DNA of 64,000 bases, taken from NCBI RefSeq assembly GCF_020382885.2, contig NC_058499.1:3716001-3780000 (forward strand), in the 5' to 3' direction. Position 1 is the stretch's first letter; each line of letters opens with the position of its first letter. Shown here piece by piece: positions 26,001 through 45,144 of the stretch. The DNA is from Scatophagus argus. Taxonomy: Eukaryota; Chordata; Actinopteri; Scatophagidae. The position numbers were made by a program, and so were the translations under genes. Below the pieces are notes generated by a model. The model was not told where the DNA came from and did no database searches. It saw only the letters and a list, made by a program, of their open reading frames with translations.

Positions 26001-27301
26001 CTGCAGCCTCCTGCTGCTGTCTGTGATTGACTTTCCTGAAGGCTCCACATTCTTGAACAGGGCAACTCTCCTGCTGGAGGATCCCGTGCTGGTGCCCCTG
26101 GCTCTGGACAACAAACTCTGAAAGAAAGACAGATTGATTGCTTTGTTAAAACATGAGAGCAGCAGAGCAAAAAATGATTAAAAACAAGACCAACTAGTTG
26201 GTTAAGAGTGTAGGTTCAAAAAAGTCTTGTTAACAAACAACAAAGATATGGTCAGCAGTTCTGACATAAAGTGCGGTGGAGGATCCGGGTTTAAAATATA
26301 ACACTTAAAGGGCAATGCCGTGCAATGCAGTAGTCACTAAGAGAGACATGTCCAGACATAAAAATCCAGGTCACCAAATCATCTGGCTGACTACAGTGCG
26401 AGCATTATGCAATAGTAAAGTTGTACATTAAGTGGGTCGCTGGGGTTAACTGACAGAGCAGAAATATCCCAGTTTCTCCTGGAATTCAAAAAAATCGGCC
26501 TGACTTGTTTGTTTAAGTTTGGTGTTGCTTGTTTTCGTTGCTTTTCTTTCTAGTTCACCTAACAGAATTCCCAAAGAGCCAACTCAGTGTTTCCAAAGTG
26601 TAAACAACTACGTGAGATATTAAGAGAAGAAATTTGAGTCAAAAATGTGTGGCTGTTTTTTGTGTTTTTGCAAAATCACGTAAGTGCATACTCGAAGTTT
26701 AACTCCGTTTCTTGCAAATATTATGCAAGAAAACTGTGCCACTGATCCCAAATATAAATCATTTTTAGACAAATGTAACATTAATAAAGTTCATTAACCT
26801 ACAAATACCAACCTTTGGCGTGTGCGGCGTGTCAAAAAGTCTGAGTTTTCTGAAGGTTTTATGTGGAGGTGTGTCGGGGCAGTCGGGGATCGGGGAGCTG
26901 GATCCTTCCCCGTCGTCCTGGACGTAGGACCGCTCCGGTGACCCTCCGTAAAGCCGAGAAGTTTTCCTCGGGGACGGTGAGCAGTTGGCAAAGAGAACGC
27001 TGCTTGGTGACCGCAGGTGGGTCGGGGAGCCAAAACTTTCTTCGTCCCACAGCTCCACGTCGTCGTCCCCACCGGACTGGTTCAGGGGGCTGCTGTTCCC
27101 TTCCAGCCGTTTGGCGACGGCGTCTCGTCGCACTGGCATCGGGGAATCCATCTCCGTGAAGCCAGACTCTCCCCCGGTACTGTTGTTAACGTCCTCAATA
27201 GGGTCGTCCTCCCCGTCGCTGGATGTAAACTGTAATTTTTGACGAATTGGTCGAGATTTCGGCGAGGGGGATCCGTGACGATGGCGACTGTAGCTCGACA
27301 T
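23050..27301 (-). CDS. wee1: Wee1-like protein kinase (G2/M checkpoint kinase)
   Basis: WEE1 phosphorylates CDK1 on the inhibitory Tyr15 in the nucleus and delays mitosis. Ten coding exons join in phase: 26813-27301, 25903-26117, 25369-25435, 24993-25165, 24612-24880, 24410-24499, 24204-24289, 23922-24092, 23391-23536, 23050-23206. They give 620 residues, close to human WEE1 (646). The N terminus is Ser/Pro-rich and disordered ([20 protein letters not shown]). The kinase domain has the glycine loop [10 protein letters not shown], the lysine motif YAIKRSKK, the catalytic loop [14 protein letters not shown] in place of DFG (normal for Wee1) and the EGD motif [15 protein letters not shown]. The C terminus, ending SLTIY, matches the family. 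It is the WEE1 type rather than WEE2, judged by its N-terminal exon and tail. Next neighbours swap70 and znf143 are on the same strand, as in human. Confidence 0.97.
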
Positions 27302-27784
27302 TTTCAGGATTTAAACCCCGGCTTCGTCGACGGGAAAAAAATCACGCGGTTCGACTTCCACTACAATTGCAGTGGCGTTTATCGTAAAAAACCCCACAAA
27401 ACCAGTAAACTTCTAACTACCTTAAAAAGGTATTAACTAAAAATGTCCCAAAACTGCAGTAAAACGCTTTAAAGCTCAGCTAAGATCTCACAAAATGTTA
27501 ACTTGTTTGCTAACTCCTACACGCCCATCCAACGCTGAGAAATGGCCACGGAGTAACGTTAAACTTAGCTGGCAACGTATTTCACAGAGCAACGTCCAAA
27601 ATTGATCTTAAACTAGAAACAAATAGCAAACCGCCGGGTCCAGTCGGGTATCGGTATCCGTCACTACCTTTTCGAAAGCTCAGCGAAACAGAAACACGTC
27701 TTTCCGCAATAAAACCATACCAATGTTTACAAAAAAGTTTGAATGAGACAAGAGTAGTCCTCTTCCTATCACGCGCGTGGCAAA

Positions 27785-27930
27785 GGACTTCCCGCGACCG
27801 TTGGTCACATGCCCCTGCACAGCCAATCAGGGCTCGTCTCGAAATTTTGAAAGATGGGCGTTCCAGAGAGGCTTCGCGAGGCCTTACGTCATCAGTGGCT
27901 GAGCAACAATCTGGCGCGAACGTGCACCTT
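27785..27930 (-). promoter_or_regulatory. Probable wee1 promoter with cell-cycle elements
   Basis: Upstream of wee1 exon 1, a CpG-rich stretch carries a CCAAT box (27823-27827, in AGCCAATCAG), a TTTGAA core like a CHR element (27846-27851), and two E2F-like cores, TTCCCGCG (27789-27796) and TGGCGCGA (27912-27919). CCAAT plus CHR plus E2F is the usual set for genes peaking in S/G2/M, which fits WEE1. The motifs are seen directly; promoter function and TSS are inferred. Confidence 0.45.
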
Positions 27931-28621
27931 TCATGTGGCCGGAGTCCTACAATTACATTACCTTCGAGACAATGCATCCATTATTTAGACGACACGATGA
28001 AAGAAGCCGCGACGCATAAAACGCTCAGAAGCAAAAACGACGTATAAACCCAGTTTCGTTCGGTTAATATGAGACAACATAAATCTAAGTGGATTATATA
28101 GTAAAAAAAAAGTCTCAAGTGGTTAAAATTCCCAGTCAACACCTCAAAATCATAATGAAAACCAGGCGTGTTACGTTTTCTACACGAAAACACAGCACCA
28201 TACGACTCAGTTAATTTTGATTAGATTAGATAAACCCTCTTAAGAAATTTCACTTGAACCATTGTCAGGTTGGTGAAGTATTCTGACCGGTGACGTAAAA
28301 CTGATGAATGTGTTAACTGTCACCTAATGATGTGTGGCCCACAGATGAAAGCCTTTGCGTTTACAGTATTATGACTTGTCTGTGAGGTCCGAAACCACAC
28401 CTGCTTATCATTTTATTACTGCTTATTGCCATACTGCCTCTATACTTCAGTGCCACCGCTCCACTTTATTGCTTTGTGTTAATTACGTGTCACCCATTAA
28501 AGTGCATTACGACGTGTGTGTTACTTATGTCAATTAATTTCTACTACAAAACATGAAGACAAACAAAGTTTAACACAGACTCCGGTGTCCAACATTGACC
28601 CCAGTCAATTAATCACACAAT

Positions 28622-28640
28622 TTTATTATTTATTTATGTT
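28622..28640 (-). terminator. Candidate znf143 poly(A) signals
   Basis: A cluster of TTTATT on the plus strand (AATAAA on the minus strand) about 290 bp downstream of the znf143 stop, in AT-rich sequence that fits a 3' UTR end. Confidence 0.4.
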
Positions 28641-28920
28641 TTTTATTAGAAATAGCATCATTAGCTGTACACTGCACTGTGCACTGTGCACCATAAACAA
28701 TTAGAGAGCATCTTTCCCCTCTCCCATCTTTTTGGTTGAGGGACAAAATAGCATAGCAGAACTCCAGTTATCAAAATCCTATGTACACATAAAAGCTAAG
28801 GTCTTTAGTGGAGAAAAAAAACCAAAAAACAAAAACATGAAGGAAGACTCATGATTTCGCTCACTGACAAAGTCATACTGAGATGGTTTCGATCCTAAAT
28901 CACAGTCCATAATGAGTCCA

Positions 28921-37054
<8,134 letters not shown>

Positions 37055-37379
37055 GCTTTAGCTGCTGCAAAGAGACACGTGGGAGTGGAGACACATACTA
37101 AAGTAAACACGGACACACACTGAAACAAGTAATACTGCAGAGTAGTTAGCATACTTAAATTACTTTCAAGCTCAGGTTAACATATAAGGGAAAAAAACTG
37201 GAAAAATGTGATGTGTACAGTTTTTCTATGCTGAAATGCACAAGCCTAGAAATTAGGAATCGACTGATATGGTTTTCTTCCGGGTCAATACAGACAGCAA
37301 TTATTAGTAACGAAAAGGCAAATAACTGATATTTGGAACACATTTAAGTTATAGGTATAAATTAAAATCTTACTGTCAA

Positions 37380-37560
37380 AATTTAGAACAACCAGAATGT
37401 AACTAAGTAGAATTTACTCAAGTACTATACTTAAATACCATGTTGAGGTACTTGTACTGTTTCCATTTAATGTTACTTTAAACTTTGAATCGACTACATT
37501 TTGGAAGCCAGCATTTATTCCACTGCATTTATTTTATAAGTCTAGCTTCTAGTTATTTGT
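37380..37560 (+). repeat. Dispersed teleost repeat, copy d (znf143 upstream)
   Basis: TTTACTCAAGTACTATACTT and TTGAGGTACTTGTACTGTTT closely match the family. It lies just 5' of znf143 coding exon 1, probably in a 5' UTR intron. Confidence 0.6.
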
Positions 37561-38783
37561 AGATTCATGTTATTAATAGAATATTTAAATCTTCTTATTT
37601 ATTTTAGCAACAGTCTGCCAAAGAAAACACCAATTCTGCTGAGGGGAAAATGTTGAACACTGGATCTGACAAAGGCCTGATTACAGCTGTTTCTCTTCTG
37701 GAAATGCTTTGCAGTAACTTAATGAAACTGCAACACGTAAGGACAAAAATGAAACAACGAACGTCTTACAAACAGACACTTCAAGTCAAGGGCTAAAGTT
37801 CATAGATAATAAAGTATAATACACCTTCACCTTATTATTTAAGTGATTGTGCTTTCGTGTAATAGCATTCTAAAACATTTTTCTATTACATTTTCACAAA
37901 CCTGTTAACAAACTAATCCTAAAGTTTTGGGACTCCTGAATCTCCAGAGACCCCTGGCAAGTTGCTATCGATCCTTATTTACCTCATCTGACACCTAAGA
38001 GTAATGAAATCGATTACTGGCACAACAGCTATTTTCACGGTTATGTTCACACTATAAACTGCAGCATTTGCGGACGTAATTCAATTTTCTTTAAGCCATA
38101 TTTAACTATTTAAACTAATACACGCTCTGTATTAGAACGGACTATTATTTTATTTACTTTTAGCGACGTTCCATTTTTGGCGCTTATTAATTTGAATATA
38201 GCATTTGGGACTAGCTAGCTAAGATGTAGCACAACTATGACTTGCCACATTTGTCGCTCTGTAGTTAAACAGTATCCAATATGCGCAGTGAAGTCCACTG
38301 AAAGGCTAAAGCTGGTCAGTTAGCACACTGACAAGACGTTTTGATGGTCATACAACTCACAGTTAACAGTCGCCTAAACGATATGTCATAGCGGAGTGCG
38401 TTGATTAGCCTTCATGCTAATAGCGTTGCTAACTACGCCAACCGGAGCTGTCACGATTTTTCTTTAGCGGTTATTAGCAAACTCCGTCTTTGAGATTGTC
38501 TCTAACGATAGAGCAGCTATCTGAAGTTGGTATTTGAAGTCTAAGCTCACTCTGTGTCAGCTGGAGGGCCAACTAGCTGTCTCCATGAAGCGTCTAACTG
38601 CTTTCGTCTAAGTAGCGACGCAGTTAGGAAACAAGAACGGGGAATCCATGAGCTAATTAATGATAACATAAGCATTTTGACTCGGTTGATGTCAAATTTA
38701 TTTTAAGATAAGACAGGTTTTTCCATTCTTTTGATTCCCTGTCGCAGCCTGTCACTCCCCTCTCGCAGAGATGGCTGTGGGAA

Positions 38784-38799
38784 TAATGCATACTGGGTA
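38784..38799 (-). promoter_or_regulatory. ZNF143/Staf-binding-like site near the presumed znf143 promoter
   Basis: The minus strand reads TACCCAGTATGCATTA. It agrees with the Staf/ZNF143 site (about TACCCATAATGCATTG) at 13 of 16 positions, including the CCCA and ATGCATT cores. It lies about 1.7 kb upstream of the znf143 start codon, at the far edge of the long first intron or promoter. The site is seen; binding and TSS position are inferred. Confidence 0.4.
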
Positions 38800-41320
38800 A
38801 AAACCAATTTATATACTAACCTCCGCTCCGAAAATTTCCAACAATTCCTCCTGTTCGACCACCATGCAACAGTGCAGGAAATGCTTTGCGGTGTCCACAC
38901 TCTGGGAACATGAATGTTTGCACAATCTTCTCGGCGAAGTACCGCCTATTCGCAATCCAGACACGCTGGTTGGGTGAAACGATCACGGATCCCACTTCTA
39001 TTGGCCAACATATTTTCTTCAAGCCTATGCTACTGTTATTCAGCTTCCCGGGCCCCTGACAGACGCCATTCCGCGTCGGTTTTCGTATTGTCTTGGGTTT
39101 TAGACTGAAAATGCGCTGCGTCGTCGTGAAAAATAAATATTTAACCTTCAACACAAAACGACTGTCAGCTAAGACTGTGCATTCCAAGTCACAGTGTGCC
39201 ACAAGATGTGCTTAGATTTGCTCGGCAGCAACATAAACAGCGATGTGTGGGATGATTCTTCGGCATCCATGTTGAAAACAAGGTCGTGTGGGAAAAAAGG
39301 GGAATCTGGGCAATGCAGTGAAGAGAGGCTGCAGGGATGAGATGGCCAGCTGACATCCGACACTGATGGGGCAGACAACACAGGACATCACATCTGAAAA
39401 AAGAAAATCCATAACTTAACTAAAATCGATAGCTAAAAATAACCACACAACATAGGAACAGGCGAAGAGGCAGTAAGAAAAGCTGATCAGGAAAACATTA
39501 CAAACATTTCAATGCAAAGTGGCTTAGGCCAAACCGACAACAGTAAAAATGCATCACAAGTAAAATAATTTTAGCAGGAATATGCATGATAAAATCAAAG
39601 TAAATTGAGGGTTTATGGAAAAGCAGAGCTGTAAACATACAGCATAAACAACAGCATTTTACGTCGAATTCAATTGTTGAAGGTGCCCTCACATTCACAG
39701 GTAGAGAATTTCACAGCGTCTGGGCCCTGAACACAGCACGTCGTGTTTGATATAGTGAGCAGCAGAGACTGCGTTAACACAGACATATTAATCTGCCAGT
39801 TCAGAGACTTTCACATACGTGTGCAGGTGTGTAAAAACAGGAGAATATGATTTTTGTAACATTTGTGGACTTAAGAGATTAGGCCATGACTGAGATGTAC
39901 TATAGGGCCCTTAACAAACAGCTGGGGATCTGAAAGTGCAAGATGAACCATAATAAATACTGTACGAGTTGCATGTACTGAGTAAGTACTTGTGCTGAAC
40001 TCTTTGCTGGGGATGCCTGGGGGCATCTTCTGATTTATAGCTGGGATCTGTGTTCATATAAAACACAGCATTTGGAAATAACTTGCTCACTCATAGCTTG
40101 AATTCACTTGGTTTGTTAAAAACAAAAGTAAAGAGAGATTCTTGATTTGACCATAGGTGGACAGTTCCAGGATGAACATTTGGGCATAATAAAACTAATC
40201 AAATGACAAATAAATATTATGAACACATAAAAGGCTATTAAATCTGACCAGTTCCCCTATAAAACTGTACTCCTAATCAGCCCCCGACTGCTTAAATAGT
40301 TTCCTATCAGCATTTCTTTGTCTAAAAATGTCCTGCAACATGTAATTGAAATTCTACAATAATTCTCACAGCGAATCAGATTTCAAATGCCAGGAGGATG
40401 TTGGTGCTTCACTATCAAAACATTTTTTTTCGAAAGGAGTCACGATTCAATAAAGTGACGTATCTGCTGCGCTGCTCTCATGCAGTGTTGAAGCTGCCAG
40501 CGGGCACAAGGACAGGATGACGCTGTCAAAGTAAAAGCTCCCACTCAGTTCATCAATGGTTGCAGCTTACATTATACACAGTGACAACATCCAGACTCAA
40601 AGAATTCAGGATGTTGACCTAGCATGCAAACAGATGCCAATCTGATCCAGCATCTGCTCCAACCTCCAACCCACCAGACCCGACCAGACCAGAGAATTTA
40701 TTTGCTTCTAAATTATTATTGTTTTAGTGCAGGCCTGTTTACTTTTCTCTCTGTGCCAGCTGCAGGAAGTCAGCCTAACTGGTCTTTTGCATTATTTTGT
40801 TCTGTGGCTGTAGGCTCCACCATATTACTATTTTTAAATTATATGGAAAACACTTTTAATTGAATTAATATGATAATCAAATGTACATATTGATGTCCTG
40901 GGGGGCTATGACCTATTTATATATCGTATTTTATGCATCTAACAGTTTGAAACATACATGAACCGCCCAAACCAACATGGTTCGAGTGTTTTGCCTGTGG
41001 AATATAAAGGCATCTCCTCAAACCATTTGACAACATGTTCTGTGAAGGTTTCATTTGATATAAAAATAAATAAATAAATAAATACGTTTCAAAAAGTTTG
41101 GAAAAATGTCCTTATAATGTTTTCTGATGTTCTGATGTTGGTTCGTGAATGCGAGTTTTATTTTGAAGGTTTTGACCAGAAGTCGTACGGTTAACCTGTC
41201 CTTGTTGACTGCCTCTACGGCTCAGGTACGGTGATGGGGACATCTCCTGTTCTCCACTAATCTGATCTCATCATCGGGGATTCCTCATTATACTCTGCTG
41301 TGTACAGACAGCACAGACAA
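38800..41320. other. Intergenic between znf143 and nrip3
   Basis: A CpG-containing stretch near 38.9-39.1 kb holds a CCAAT-type TATTGGCCAA and a YY1-like GCCATT, so a promoter may extend here. The rest (39.4-41.3 kb) is AT-rich; no gene was seen. Confidence 0.4.

Positions 41321-41352
<32 letters not shown>
41321..41352 (+). repeat. (CA)n microsatellite at the nrip3 5' end
   Basis: Sixteen CA units ending 32 bp before the nrip3 ATG, so in its 5' UTR or core promoter. Confidence 0.95.
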
Positions 41353-41353
<1 letters not shown>

Positions 41354-41383
41354 GCCTTCGGTTTGGCTCACATACCGGTCGAC

Positions 41384-43324
41384 ATGTTCACGGGGCTGCG
41401 GACGGAGAACCGTGGGGACTCCGGGGTCCTGGATGCTGCGTCTCTGAGGCAACAGAGGAGGCTGAAGCAGGCGATCCAGTTCCTCCATAAAGACTCGGCT
41501 GACCTGCTGCCTTTGGACGGACTGAAGAAGCTCGGGACGTCCAAACAGGGGGTGTGCCTCCGGGATCAGGCCTCTCGTCACAGTTTGCCCGTAGACACGT
41601 TTTTTAGACGTGTGCCTTGACTAAATTAGGCGCTCTATCACGGCAGATTAAACTAATGTTTGCTGCCTCATGATGAGTTTGTCTGACTGATTGTATTATT
41701 TTAAACGTGTAAAATCCGTATTGAAAAGTACAGCCTAACGTCTGTGCACGACCACGTTAAATCAAAATATCCAAAATAAACTCCCACACTAAGAGACCGA
41801 CGTGAGGATTTAGTGGATGTTAATTCTGGTGATCACTTGTAGTTTTGCAGCTTAAACAAAAATATTCCCAAAATGCTGTGAAAATATGAAATCCAGTTTG
41901 TCTCCCTTTTTGTTCTCCAGAGTCTGAATGTTTCTGTGTCTTCCATGTTTATACGCAGTGTCACTTATACATGTAAGTCTGCACATCTCTGGAGCTTCTG
42001 TAGTCCACCTCTTTTTTGGTTTGTCCACATGTTTACAAGTCATTAATGAAGAGGAAGAAGATCATAATGTCAGCATTAGGTTACTGATGTGTTTTTAAGC
42101 TCCCGCTCCACAGTGAGGCACGTTATCTAAAAGTGCTTGTCTTTATTTTTATTGCAGCAGCCACATCATATCCTCCAGAAACGCCTGCTGGAGACCAAGT
42201 TGTCCCGGGGAAGGATGAAAATATGTGGAGGGACACCAAACAACGGTGGGGTCCTCCTGAGTTCCAGTCATTTAAATTCACATGAGGAGGAGGAGGAGGA
42301 GGAGGAAGATTTCATCTATGTGCCCTGCAAAGTGAGCGGAAGTTGGTTCAGATACTTAAAATATTTCATCAAAATTGTAATCAAGTCCGTAGGCTGTGAA
42401 GTATCTCCAGTCAGAATACTTTATTTTTGGTTAAACAACACAACAACCCAAATTTTTGTTTCATATCTTCAGAGGAGGCCTTTGAAGACACACATGTTGT
42501 GCACAAATAGTGTTTGTCCTCCTTTGTTGCTGCTGTGTGTTTCTCTTCCTTCTGGCCTCCCTCACGCCTCCATTCCCACCTCCACCATCTCTGTGTGTGT
42601 TTTTAGTGTTTAGGACAGGAGGTTAATGTGCTGGTCGACACCGGCTGCAAACTGAACCTGATGTCCTCGTTAACTGTGGACGGATTTGGGTGAGATGTTC
42701 ATTATGTGGCCGTCCGACTTGCATCAGCTCGTCTTCAGTGTTCAGTGAGTGGATGACGTTTTGTTTCTGTCCAAGTCTGAAAGACCTGGTCGAGGGGAAC
42801 AAGATGGAGACGGACGGCTTTCCGTTTCAGCGGCAGCACTGCGTGGACGGACGTATCAAGGAGCTCAGCCTGACCATCGGGCAACTCAGAATAATGTGCT
42901 CCTTTGCCGTAGTCGGTAAGGAAGAAGATTTAAGATCACTTTCGTCTCTGTGAGCAGCCATTTTAAGATGCTTTCATATATTATGTTGTCATATTGTTGT
43001 CTGCCAATTGTATTTATTTGCAGAAAGTAACAGACCACTGATGTCCCTGGGCAGCAAGACGTTAAAGTCGCTGAAGGTAAACCATGTGGTTCCCAGGAGG
43101 AACCTTTAGAGATAACCAGTGACGTGGGCAGCTAAACGTCCACAGACAGACTGCTGCCAGAGGACAGGGCCATGCTGTTCCATTCCTGCGTGTAAATGTG
43201 TGATGTGTTGCCGTATCATCTTGTTTTGCAGTGTGTAATTGACACTGAAAAGCAGTTGTTGGTGTTTGGGACAAACGTGAGGGAGCAAGTTCAGTTTGCC
43301 AAAAGGCCATTCAATAAAAGGTAA
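41384..43324 (+). CDS. nrip3: Nuclear receptor-interacting protein 3 (retropepsin-fold protein)
   Basis: Six coding exons join in phase: 41384-41551, 42158-42331, 42607-42689, 42776-42915, 43024-43076, 43232-43324. They give 236 residues (human NRIP3 241). The N terminus carries the family block SLRQQRRLKQAIQFLHKDSA and LLPLDGLKKLG. Exon 2 has LQKRLLETKLS and an in-frame GAG run coding eight glutamates. Exon 3 has LVDTG at residues 123-127, the aspartyl-protease-like motif, and exon 5 has LMSLGSKTLKSLK. NRIP3 is a host gene with a DDI-like fold; its catalytic role is not settled. In the last exon, AATAAAAG followed by GTAAGG could be read either as coding then TAA (chosen here) or as a splice donor. 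The start ATG is 32 bp after a CA microsatellite. NRIP2 is the paralogue; the DAASLRQQRR start and length fit NRIP3. Confidence 0.92.
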
Positions 43325-43394
43325 GGTTTTATCAGCGTTAGCGGAGCGTTTGCCGACAGCGTGCGTCCCCTTTAAGGTTGGCTCACAGCACTCT

Positions 43395-43505
43395 GCGTAA
43401 TGAGTACTTTTACTTTTGGTACTTTAAGTATATTTTAGTCTAAAGTAAAATTCTGAATGCATGACTTTCACTTGTGCTAAAGTATTTCTACACTCTCAAC
43501 ACTGG
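43395..43505 (+). repeat. Dispersed teleost repeat, copy e (nrip3 3' UTR)
   Basis: TGAGTACTTTTACTTTTGGT and AAGTAAAATTCTGAATGCAT match the family; it is within the likely nrip3 3' UTR. Confidence 0.6.
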
Positions 43506-44190
43506 ACATTAAACCTGTGAAATCTCACCAAGTCCTTTTCTTCTTCTTCATTTCCTGACCTCAGTGGCCTGTGACCCGACCTTCTTCTTCTTCTTCTTCT
43601 CCTCCCCACACGGTGACCAAAAGCAATATAATCACTTACCCTTACAACTGGATGTCTCACTGGGGGAACGTCTCACCTCACAGTTTCTCACTTTCTCTCT
43701 GCCTGTCAGAAAATCCACACTGACTTCACTTATGTTAACATGAAAGGCGGCACAGGCGGTTCCTCGTGTGGCCGTGAGTAGCGTTCCTGTAACCCTGAGC
43801 GTGATCGTGTAGCCGTCACCTCAGGAGTACGTATCATGTAGCAGCTAGTGAATTATTGTTAGAAACTCTAGTGCTGTAGACTTTAAGATTCTAATAGAAG
43901 TGTGATTTCTAGCTCTTATATCCTTCAGATTAGTATTGTTCAGGAAGAGGAGGTCAGCGTAGGAGGACAAACGTTTGAGAGTTTTTACTGCAGTGGAGTG
44001 TAGCTCATTAACTTAGCACAGAACGACTGTTTATCTACTGTATTTTGTAACCTTCTAAATGTATTTTCTAGTCCAAAACATGTATTTGCCTTGAGGTCAC
44101 TGCCTTTTAATGTTTACAAAGCGATATGTGACATTTGTCAGATGTTGTACCACATTCTATGACTGTAGCAAAGTGCAGCACTGAGTGTCA

Positions 44191-44196
44191 AATAAA
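44191..44196 (+). terminator. Candidate nrip3 poly(A) signal
   Basis: AATAAA about 870 bp after the nrip3 stop codon. The sequence 43325-44190 shows no other gene and is read as nrip3 3' UTR, including a dispersed repeat near 43.4 kb. Confidence 0.45.
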
Positions 44197-44219
44197 ATCC
44201 CAAATGATGTGAACGTTTT

Positions 44220-45144
44220 TCTGCTCCTTTGCCTGATTTTTTCACGGGGAGTTTAGCACTTTGGACACGTCTGTGCTATTTTATCTGAGAGCCATTTATG
44301 AAACTGGGCCAGCCAAAGGCGGCTGACACAATTAAAGCTGCTAATGAGAGCTAAAGGAGAATAAGACTCCGGCGGAGATCATTTCTCACCCCTGCATGTG
44401 CAGTGAAGGGATGGAGAGACGCTTTGATTGGTCGGCTGACCCATGACTGCACCGTAGCAACTGGACCGTGACAGCAGTGTTTGGTGACGCTTCCTGGTCA
44501 GCTGATTAGCAGGTGAACAGCCCCTCCAGTGGCCAAGAGGAAGACTGACTCGGTCTTGAGCATTTCTCCATGGAAACCAACACCAACAGTGAGGCGAGGC
44601 CGTCGTCTGCAGCTGACTGGGAACAACATTAAAACTGCAGGTAATGTGGCCTCTCACTTAATCTGTGCATTAAAAGTCAGGCCAAAGAAAAGAAGTAGAG
44701 TCACGTATTTAGCTTAAACATAACATCTGTGTTTCCTGTTACCGTCACTCATTTCATATTTGTGGATAAACTTTTGATAGCAGAGTGTTCAGACCCTCAC
44801 GGAGGCTCACTTAAAAACCAGCAACAGAACAGCAGCGGAAACTCATATAACTTGAGTAAATTCAAATTTCAGTAGGCTGCGTTACTTAATTTATTAGCTA
44901 ATTTTACAGATAAACTTTTTCATTAAAAAATGAGTAAAATATTTTTCATGCACATGTTTTAGAAACTTCCATAGAAACTTTTTGCCAAAGGAAGCGAACA
45001 CACTGTTTCAACAGACAACACACACTCAGTGTTACATGCTGAATACATTTCTTGTATCTATATATCTATCTATCTATGTGTTTGGTAAACTTCATCCAAA
45101 CTGGGTCCAAAACATTTTCATGACACTTTTTCCTGTCACTCCAG
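44220..45144. other. Gap between nrip3 and the C11orf16-like gene
   Basis: No clear exon. A stretch ending CTGCAG|GTAATG at 44640 looks like a donor and could end a 5' UTR exon; no frame there joins in phase to the 45145 exon with a start codon. Confidence 0.35.

Noticed and set aside
26863-27242. Plus-strand open frames opposite wee1 exon 1
   Set aside because: Shadows of the Ser/Pro-rich wee1 N terminus, which has the correct start and family residues.
38816-39202. Minus-strand open frame of 128 codons upstream of znf143
   Set aside because: No domain recognised, and it lies in promoter-like CpG sequence; probably chance.
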